This document shows, in pieces, positions 15,063 to 19,909 of a stretch of 19,909 nucleotides of DNA. Under the pieces are notes generated by a model. The model was not told the DNA's origin and did no database searches. It saw only the letters and a list, made by a program, of their open reading frames with translations. The translations under genes and the position numbers were made by a program. The stretch spans positions 1 to 19,909 of the forward strand of contig JAHHSH010000032.1 of assembly GCA_020025345.1 (NCBI GenBank), read 5' to 3'. Origin of the DNA: Oscillospiraceae bacterium (GTDB taxonomy: Bacteria; Bacillota; Clostridia; Oscillospirales; Oscillospiraceae). Position 1 is the first letter of the stretch. Every line of letters begins with the position of its first letter.

Positions 15063-15725
15063 CTATTTGCCGGCGGCGTAGACCATATTCCAGAACCGTA
15101 GTTCATACTGGCTGCAGGTTCGGAAGATGCGGCAGAGTTTTTCTCTTTCACTGGGGCTGATATCTGCGCTCAGGCGCTCTACCATGTCTATGAGAGCCTG
15201 ATTGGTCTGCCGGTATTCGTCACAGATATAACTGGAAAACCACTGCCCGTAATGAAGCTGCTGCGGGGCATCGGGATAACGCTGCACGATCTTTTCTCCA
15301 ATATAGGCATAAGCCCAGGAGCAGTTGAGCAGAGCGACAAGACCGGAGAGAATACTGCCGGATTGTGCTTCGCAGATCATATAGTGACTGTAACTGCTGC
15401 TGTCGATATGGGGAACTACGGCGTGAATTTCTTCATCAGTAATCCCCAAGCGCTTCATGTACGGCACATGGACGCGCTCTGTCTCATCGATGATGGCAGT
15501 CATGTTCTCACAGAGAAAGCGGATCTCACGAAAATCGTCTGCCTTGGCAATGCAGGCGGCGAAGATTTTGATATAATCCCTAAGATAAGCGTAGTCCTGC
15601 AGCATATAGTAGCGAAATTTCTCCAGCGGGAGGATACCCTGTGCCATCTCGAGAACAAACGGGTGCTCCAGATAGTGGGGCCATATATCCTGTACGCTGT
15701 CGTATAGCTGGTCGGTAAACTTCAA
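15063..15725 (-). CDS. tenA: TenA-family aminopyrimidine aminohydrolase (thiaminase II type)
   Basis: A 220-residue helical enzyme that hydrolyses aminomethyl-pyrimidine (or formylaminopyrimidine products) to the thiamin precursor HMP, salvaging degraded thiamin in the cytoplasm. The catalytic set of Bacillus subtilis TenA is present at nearly the same positions: Asp44, Tyr47, Tyr51, Tyr112, nucleophile Cys135 in LLNCSWAY, Tyr139, Glu208 in QYELRFW. The start is TTG (minus strand, 15723-15725), with GGGAGGAG about 8 bases upstream; no ATG fits. It follows the methyltransferase gene by 20 bases and is the last gene of the TPP-riboswitch operon. Function is well supported by context with thiD. 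Confidence 0.94.
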   Translation of the reverse strand: MKFTDQLYDSVQDIWPHYLEHPFVLEMAQGILPLEKFRYYMLQDYAYLRDYIKIFAACIAKADDFREIRFLCENMTAIIDETERVHVPYMKRLGITDEEIHAVVPHIDSSSYSHYMICEAQSGSILSGLVALLNCSWAYAYIGEKIVQRYPDAPQQLHYGQWFSSYICDEYRQTNQALIDMVERLSADISPSEREKLCRIFRTCSQYELRFWNMVYAAGK

Positions 15726-15745
15726 AAAGTGACTCCTCCCATCGT

Positions 15746-16441
15746 TTATTTTTCGGCGATGATAGCCACATAACCGCCGCTGGTATATCCCTCGACAACC
15801 TCTTCTACTTTATTATTGGTATACATGGGGTTTTGCAGCAGCGTTTGATAGAAATGTAAATTCTTAAATCCAATGTTTTGCAGCACCTGAATTTTTTCCT
15901 CTGTGGAGTGCCAGACTCCGGCGGTGACCAGTTCAAAGGGGTAGGGGACAGCAGGCATGACGCCATTGAGGGACGGATGATCGAAGGTGCCTACGGCCTT
16001 TGCCAGAAGATACATGAAGCCGAAAGCACTCTCCTTCGGTACATCCAAAAGGATGAGCTTTCCACCCTTCTTCAGGGCTTTGGCGCACTTTTCATAGACG
16101 GGGGTCAGATTGTCGATATAGCTGGAGCTGCCGTTGAAATAGATGATGTCATAGGCATCTTCCTCCAGTGCAACATCCTCAATCACGCCGTAGGCAATGA
16201 CATTGATCCCGCGCTTTTCAGCGATGGCGCCCATGTCCCGGGAGGGCTCGATGCCCTCGATGTTTCTATTTTCAATCATGCTCTCGAAGAGACCGCTGCC
16301 GCAGCCAACGGAAAGGACACGCTTGCCGGTGATGTCGCCCAGTGCCTTTTTGTACAGCAGAAGCTCGCTGTTAAAGAGGTTTTCGTTTTCCATGAACCAA
16401 GAGTCGTACTGTGCTGCATAGCCATCAAATTTCTGTTTCAT
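15746..16441 (-). CDS. class I SAM-dependent methyltransferase in the thiamin operon
   Basis: A 231-residue methyltransferase. Motif I is VLSVGCGSGLFE (about residues 41-52), with GIEPSRDM after it, an acidic motif II region (DAYDIIYFNGSSSYIDN) and GGKLILLDVP as the post-II strand. ATG at 16439-16441 is favoured by AAAGG 9 bases upstream; an earlier in-frame TTG adds 8 residues and lacks a good site. It lies between thiD and tenA on one strand, 20 bases before tenA, so it shares the TPP riboswitch control. Known thiamin salvage has no methylation step of this kind, so its substrate is unknown. Candidates are a pyrimidine analogue (as BcmC does in bacimethrin synthesis), or an unrelated small molecule. 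Confidence 0.88.
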   Translation of the reverse strand: MKQKFDGYAAQYDSWFMENENLFNSELLLYKKALGDITGKRVLSVGCGSGLFESMIENRNIEGIEPSRDMGAIAEKRGINVIAYGVIEDVALEEDAYDIIYFNGSSSYIDNLTPVYEKCAKALKKGGKLILLDVPKESAFGFMYLLAKAVGTFDHPSLNGVMPAVPYPFELVTAGVWHSTEEKIQVLQNIGFKNLHFYQTLLQNPMYTNNKVEEVVEGYTSGGYVAIIAEK

Positions 16442-16528
16442 TGTAAAAATCCTTTCTTTTATCAATCAGAATCAAAATATTACTCGACCCGCATCATTGC
16501 GGGCGAAGCTGCTGGTGTTTTCCCGCGA

Positions 16529-17326
16529 TTAGTCCCGGAATTGACCGGACAGGTCAAAGGCGTGATTCATGGGACCGCTGCCCTTGCCCAGATCCAGCAT
16601 GGCAGCCAACGCGCCGGAGATGTAGCTCTTGGCTCGTTCCACGGCTGTTTCCAAGGCGTAGCCCTTGGCCAGATTGGCAGCAATGGCACTGGAAAGCGTG
16701 CAGCCGGTGCCGTGCGTGTTGGGGTTGTCGATCCGCTTGCCATAGAACCACTTGACGGTGCCGTTGGTGTAGAGAAGGTCGTTGGCATCGTTGATGGAAT
16801 GGCCGCCCTTACAAAGGACAGCGCAGTGATAGGTTTCGCTGATGACCTTGGCGGCCTCCACCATGTCTTGCTCGTTGGCGATGGTGCGGCCGGACAGGAT
16901 CTCTGCCTCGGGGATGTTGGGGGTCAGCACGGTGGACAGGGGGAGCAGCTCCTTTTTCAGCGTTTCCACTGCGTCTGAAGAGATCAGACGAGCGCCGCTG
17001 GTTGCCACCATGACGGGATCGACGACGATGTTTTCTGGTTGATAAAAGCGAAGACGCTCTGCGATGGTTTCAATCAGACCTACGGAAGCGACCATGCCGA
17101 TCTTAACCGCATCGGGAGGAATATCCTCGAAGACGGCATCGATCTGCTGCTTTAAAAAGTCCGGAGAGACCTCCGAAATGGCGCTGACGCCGGTTGTGTT
17201 TTGTGCCGTCAGCGCCGTAATAGCGCTCATGGCAAAAACACCATTCATGGTCATGGTTTTCAAATCGGCCTGAATACCGGCGCCTCCGCTGGAATCACTG
17301 CCAGCGATTGATAATGCTGTTCTCAT
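16529..17326 (-). CDS. thiD: hydroxymethylpyrimidine / phosphomethylpyrimidine kinase
   Basis: A 265-residue ribokinase-fold kinase that phosphorylates HMP and then HMP-phosphate, giving the pyrimidine half of thiamin. Motifs: AGSDSSGGAGIQADLKT (8-24), VVDPVMVATSGARL (101-114), LTPNIPEAEILSG, CKGGH (172-176) and the anion-hole motif HGTGCTLSSAIAANL with Cys209. Length is normal for ThiD. AAGGAG lies 7 bases before the ATG. The 87-base gap to the methyltransferase gene contains a small GCGGG/CCCGC hairpin. First gene after the TPP riboswitch, consistent with repression by thiamin pyrophosphate. Confidence 0.95.
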   Translation of the reverse strand: MRTALSIAGSDSSGGAGIQADLKTMTMNGVFAMSAITALTAQNTTGVSAISEVSPDFLKQQIDAVFEDIPPDAVKIGMVASVGLIETIAERLRFYQPENIVVDPVMVATSGARLISSDAVETLKKELLPLSTVLTPNIPEAEILSGRTIANEQDMVEAAKVISETYHCAVLCKGGHSINDANDLLYTNGTVKWFYGKRIDNPNTHGTGCTLSSAIAANLAKGYALETAVERAKSYISGALAAMLDLGKGSGPMNHAFDLSGQFRD

Positions 17327-17606
17327 AACTGTTTCTCCTTTTTAAGATTGCATTATTTTTTCTTGAGCGACAGAAGGTGGTGCCCCCAATCTGCCGCTGG
17401 GGTTCGCTAATGGAATTGCTTTTGGCTGGTGCGGGGGACAGAGCTCCTCCGGCAGACAGTCGAGGCTGGTGACACAGGCGGCAGCCAGCGAAGAGAGTCA
17501 GCATCCTGCGGGGAATCGGGTTCCCATGGCATCTTGTGCAGGATACGAGGGCCTCTCTATCTGCCGCCCCCAAAAGGCGCGAAGCTGATCATCATCCCTT
17601 TCTCAT
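17327..17606 (-). other. long leader between riboswitch terminator and thiD
   Basis: About 280 bases with no convincing gene. A 92-residue reading (17573 to 17295) is rich in Cys, Arg and Pro, lacks a ribosome binding site and overlaps the thiD start, so I do not call it. The stretch contains a nested hairpin (separate entry), a smaller CCCCA/TGGGG hairpin (17384-17402), and the sequence GCGGCAGAT on the minus strand twice (17566-17558 and 17395-17387). Confidence 0.6.
17477..17568 (-). ncRNA. nested hairpin in the thiD leader, possible structured RNA
   Basis: Four complementary arms nest around one centre: GGCGGCAG (17477-17484) with CTGCCGCC (17561-17568); AGAGAG (17492-17497) with CTCTCT (17553-17558); ATCCTGC (17503-17509) with GCAGGAT (17538-17544); GGGAA (17511-17515) with TTCCC (17521-17525) around the 5-base loop TCGGG. 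The result is a roughly 92-base rod with internal bulges. It is downstream of the riboswitch terminator, so it exists only in read-through mRNA. It does not match an RNA family I know. It could be a second regulatory step, a processing site, or a remnant of a small repeat element. Confidence 0.5.
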
Positions 17607-17642
17607 AAAAAAACGGGAGCTGCCATCATCAGGCAACTCCCG
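17607..17642 (-). terminator. intrinsic terminator of the TPP riboswitch
   Basis: On the minus strand, CGGGAGTTGCC, a 7-base loop and GGCAGCTCCCG form an 11-bp stem (one U-G pair) followed by seven T (17613-17607). It lies about 20 bases past the aptamer. Its 3' arm AGCTCCCG is also complementary to CGGGAGCT at the very 5' start of the aptamer, which offers an alternative fold that would open the terminator. Confidence 0.92.
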
Positions 17643-17660
17643 CGCATACGCTTCTTTGTG

Positions 17661-17745
17661 TATCCTTCCGTTGGCATTACCCAAATCAAGTTACCGGTCT
17701 AAGGTGCCACCTTACTCTCAGCCTGTACAACAAGCTCCCGTTTTG
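17661..17745 (-). promoter_or_regulatory. TPP riboswitch (THI element)
   Basis: The minus strand shows the conserved core of the thiamin pyrophosphate aptamer: GGCTGAGAG (CTGAGA at 17721-17716), a variable AAGGTGG.CACCTT stem, then ACTTGATTTGGGTAATGCC and AACGGAAGGA (ending about 17662), which match the consensus CCTGATCTGGGTAATACCAGCG.AGGG with few changes. It is followed by a terminator and the thiD-methyltransferase-tenA operon, so thiamin pyrophosphate should cause premature termination. I cannot draw a strong P1 stem, perhaps because the 5' strand is shared with the alternative pairing to the terminator. Confidence 0.94.
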
Positions 17746-17762
17746 TGTTAGTTTCTTTTTTA

Positions 17763-17791
17763 ACTATATGCCTTTTCTGCGAAGTTGTCAA
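17763..17791 (-). promoter_or_regulatory. promoter of the TPP-controlled thiD operon
   Basis: On the minus strand, TTGACA (17791-17786), a 17-base spacer and TATAGT (17768-17763): consensus -35 and a -10 one base from consensus. It lies just upstream of the riboswitch aptamer. Confidence 0.88.
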
Positions 17792-17833
17792 CTCCCACCA
17801 AGGTATTGTGCTGCATTTTTTGAACCTGCCATA

Positions 17834-17863
17834 TTGCGTTTTGAGCGAATACGGTGATACAAT
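17834..17863 (+). promoter_or_regulatory. possible promoter of the TetR gene
   Basis: TTGCGT (17834-17839), 18-base spacer and TACAAT (17858-17863). A second TACAAT (17868-17873) forms a 10-base direct repeat unit with the first. The start codon lies 90 bases downstream. It is divergent from the thiD promoter. Confidence 0.45.
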
Positions 17864-17953
17864 AAGGTACAATATTTGGGATAAAGGCAGCGTCGTTCTG
17901 AGAGAAGAAGGCAATGAGACATATTCGTTTCGAGAAGCAGGAGGTGGCAGCTT

Positions 17954-18514
17954 ATGTCCAACATGACCAAGCAGGCGTTGGAAGTATCACTGAAGAAAAT
18001 GATGCAGAAAAAGCCGCTGGACAAAATCACCATACAGGATCTGACGGCAGACTGCGGCATCAGCCGGATGGCGTTTTACTATCACTTTAAGGACATCTAT
18101 GATTTGATCGAGTGGGTATGCGTAGAGGATGCCTCCAGAGCCCTGCGAGGTAAAAAGAGCTATGATACATGGCACGAAGGTCTGCTGCAAATTTTTGAAG
18201 TAGTCTTGGAAAACAAGCCGTTTGTGCTCAATGCCTATCGGTGCATCAGCCGTGACCAGATGGAGAGCTATTTATATAAGCTTACCTATGCGCTCATCAG
18301 AGGTGTGGTGGACGAAAAGAGTCAAGATGCCCATATTTCAGAGCCGGACAAGGAATTTATTGCGCGTTTTTATAAGTATAGTTTTGTTGGAATTATGCTG
18401 GATTGGATCAAGCAGGGAATGGACGAAGATTACCACGAAATTGCAGAAAAAATCAGCATGACCATGCGGGGAAATGTAGCAAACGCAATTAAGAACTTCA
18501 CGGAAGAAAAATGA
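17954..18514 (+). CDS. TetR/AcrR-family transcriptional regulator
   Basis: A 186-residue regulator. The N-terminal helix-turn-helix (about residues 5-50) is typical: ALEVSLKKMMQKKPLDKITI, then QDLTADCGISRMAFYYHFKDIYDLI. The C-terminal helical ligand domain has the layout of the small DhaS-like TetR group (LENKPFVLNAYR near 95, F..YSFVGIMLDWIKQGM near 140-155). AGGAGG lies 9 bases before the ATG. It ends at its own terminator and is followed by oleate hydratase on the same strand, 145 bases later, so the hydratase is the most likely target; the divergent thiamin operon is a less likely one. The ligand could be a fatty acid, which is inference. Confidence 0.92.
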   Translation: MSNMTKQALEVSLKKMMQKKPLDKITIQDLTADCGISRMAFYYHFKDIYDLIEWVCVEDASRALRGKKSYDTWHEGLLQIFEVVLENKPFVLNAYRCISRDQMESYLYKLTYALIRGVVDEKSQDAHISEPDKEFIARFYKYSFVGIMLDWIKQGMDEDYHEIAEKISMTMRGNVANAIKNFTEEK

Positions 18515-18527
18515 ATATTTACAAAGA

Positions 18528-18566
18528 GGGCTCAATGATAAAAATTTTATCATTGAGCCCCTTTTA
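18528..18566 (+). terminator. terminator of the TetR gene
   Basis: GGGCTCAATGAT (18528-18539) and ATCATTGAGCCC (18549-18560) form a perfect 12-bp stem with an A/T-only loop, followed by CTTTTAT. It begins 13 bases after the stop codon and separates the regulator from the hydratase gene. Confidence 0.88.
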
Positions 18567-18659
18567 TAAATGTAAGTTTTCAGCGAAACGAGGTAGTATA
18601 TAAACATGCAAGAGAAATTCCAACGCAAAATAATACGAATTTGAAAGGTGGTTGTCTTT

Positions 18660-19909
18660 ATGGCAAAGAAGACTACTAAATTTACACTTGCAGCTGCAGG
18701 TCTTGCAGGCGCGGGCGCTGCTGTGGCTTTCGCCAAGAAAAAGCAGGAGCAAAAAGGGAAGAACGCTGCCGCCCCTGTAAAAACGGCCAATGATTACCGC
18801 AACACCGAGCTGGGTAAACACGAGAAAAACAGCAAGGGCATCTACTATACCAACGGTAACTATGAAGCCTTTGCACGCCCGGAAAAGCCCGAGGGCGTAG
18901 ACGAAAAGAATGCCTATATCGTGGGCAGCGGCCTTGCATCGCTGGCAGCGGCCTGCTTCCTGGTTCGTGATGGACAGATGCCCGGTTCGCACATCCACAT
19001 TCTGGAGGCAATGGACATTGCCGGCGGTGCCTGCGACGGTATCAACGATCCCAGCCGCGGCTATATCATGCGTGGCGGCCGCGAAATGGAAAACCATTTC
19101 GAGTGCCTCTGGGATCTGTTCCGCAGTATTCCCTCTCTGGAAAAGCCCGGTGCATCGGTTCTGGATGAGTTCTATTGGCTGAATAAACACGATCCGAACT
19201 ATTCCATGTGCCGCGCGACCGTCCGTCGCGGCGAGGATGCGCACACCGATGGTAAGTTCGACCTCAGCCAGAAGGCCTGCATGGAAATCGTAAAGCTGTT
19301 TATGACCAAGGATGAAGACCTGTATGATAAGACCATCGAGGATGTGTTTGACGATGAGGTTTTCAATTCCACGTTCTGGCTGTATTGGCGCACCATGTTC
19401 GCCTTTGAAAACTGGCACAGCGCCTTGGAAATGAAGCTGTATTTCCAGCGCTTCATCCACCACATTGCCGGTCTGCCTGATTTCAGCGCCTTGAAATTCA
19501 CCCGCTACAATCAGTATGAGTCGCTGATTCTGCCTATGCAGAAGTATCTGGAGGAGGCCGGGGTGGACTTCCAGTTTAATACGGAGGTGACCAATGTCCT
19601 CTTTGACATCAATGGCAGCAAAAAGGTAGCTACCGCCATTGAGTGCAAGGTAAACGGCGCAGAAAAAGGAATTTTGCTTACCGAGAATGACCTGGTGTTT
19701 GTCACTAACGGAAGCTGTACCGAAGGCACCATTTATGGTGACCAGAACCATGCGCCCAACGGGGACGCAGAAGTGCGCACCAGCGGCTGCTGGAATTTGT
19801 GGAAGAACATTGCCAAGCAGGATCCCGCCTTTGGCCATCCCGAAAAATTCTGCTCGGATATTGCAAAGACCAACTGGGAATCCGCAACCGTTACCACGCT
19901 GGATGATAA
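18660..19909 (+). CDS. ohyA: oleate hydratase with N-terminal hydrophobic extension, cut by the window end
   Basis: The first 416 residues of an FAD-dependent fatty-acid hydratase that adds water to the cis-9 double bond of oleate or linoleate to give 10-hydroxy fatty acids, a detoxification step in gut bacteria. The family core starts at about residue 61 (YYTNGNYEAFARPEKPEGV), with FAD motif IVGSGLASLAAACFLVRDG (87-105), RGGREMENHFECLWDLFRS (138-156; Glu142 matches the catalytic Glu122 of the Elizabethkingia enzyme), FWLYWRTMFAFENWHS, and Tyr261 in LKLYFQRF position matching its Tyr241. The first 60 residues are extra: KKTTKF, a hydrophobic Ala/Gly segment (9-25) and a Lys-rich stretch. AAAGGTGG precedes the ATG. 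No stop is reached; about 170-200 residues are missing beyond the window. Confidence 0.95.
   Translation, partial: MAKKTTKFTLAAAGLAGAGAAVAFAKKKQEQKGKNAAAPVKTANDYRNTELGKHEKNSKGIYYTNGNYEAFARPEKPEGVDEKNAYIVGSGLASLAAACFLVRDGQMPGSHIHILEAMDIAGGACDGINDPSRGYIMRGGREMENHFECLWDLFRSIPSLEKPGASVLDEFYWLNKHDPNYSMCRATVRRGEDAHTDGKFDLSQKACMEIVKLFMTKDEDLYDKTIEDVFDDEVFNSTFWLYWRTMFAFENWHSALEMKLYFQRFIHHIAGLPDFSALKFTRYNQYESLILPMQKYLEEAGVDFQFNTEVTNVLFDINGSKKVATAIECKVNGAEKGILLTENDLVFVTNGSCTEGTIYGDQNHAPNGDAEVRTSGCWNLWKNIAKQDPAFGHPEKFCSDIAKTNWESATVTTLDD

Noticed and set aside
17341..17410. AAGGTGGTGCCCCC on the plus strand considered as a T-box motif
   Set aside because: It does not fit the GGGTGGNACCGCG core, and no specifier loop or downstream tRNA-related gene is present on that strand.
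17295..17573. Minus-strand frame of 92 codons in the thiD leader, with CTRC, GCRLC groups
   Set aside because: No ribosome binding site, overlaps the thiD start, and coincides with the nested hairpin, whose arms explain the composition. A faint 'GTR...SSLAAA' resemblance to a kinase motif in another frame is too short to call a thi gene remnant.
18564..19838. Minus-strand open frame of 424 codons opposite oleate hydratase
   Set aside because: Oleate hydratase motifs are unambiguous on the plus strand; the antisense frame has no recognisable domain.

Overview
The window looks like a chromosomal segment of an anaerobic, gut-type Gram-positive bacterium (Bacillota, probably Clostridia of the Oscillospirales kind). 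This is inferred from moderate GC, strong AGGAGG-type ribosome binding sites, sigma-A-type promoters, lipobox lipoproteins, a TPP riboswitch controlling a terminator, and an oleate hydratase. The species cannot be fixed from the sequence alone. No tRNA, rRNA, CRISPR array, phage gene or intact insertion sequence was seen.

Layout. (1) 2-2098 (-): an MMPL/RND-family exporter, preceded on the same strand by a decayed membrane-protein gene that resembles the DUF308/HdeD family (about 2122-2620). (2) 2873-3742 (-): a LysR-type regulator, divergent from (3) a six-gene cluster at 3857-11295 (+). The first gene encodes a large fusion protein made of a CoA-disulfide-reductase-like flavoprotein, a rhodanese domain, a siroheme/4Fe-4S sulfite or nitrite reductase domain and a 2[4Fe-4S] ferredoxin domain. 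It is followed by an iron/B12-type ABC importer (binding lipoprotein, permease, ATPase), precorrin-2 dehydrogenase and a CobA-HemD fusion. The last two make siroheme from hydroxymethylbilane, so the cluster supplies the reductase's own cofactor; the importer plausibly supplies the metal or another cofactor part. (4) 11565-13307 (+): two adjacent lipoproteins that share a repeated 'DKDGKK..VV' module and a Pro-rich stalk but have unrelated C-terminal domains. (5) 13594-14886 (+): a NapA-like Na+/H+ antiporter. (6) 17791-15063 (-): a thiamin-pyrimidine operon with a strong promoter, TPP riboswitch with terminator, a long structured leader, thiD, a SAM methyltransferase and tenA. (7) 17954-18514 (+): a TetR regulator, then (8) 18660 to the window end: oleate hydratase with an added N-terminal hydrophobic segment, cut by the window edge.

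Most worth following up are the four-part sulfite reductase fusion and its cofactor/transport cluster, the methyltransferase inside the TPP-controlled thiD-tenA operon, the nested hairpin leader downstream of that riboswitch, the modular lipoprotein pair, and the anchored oleate hydratase beside a TetR gene.
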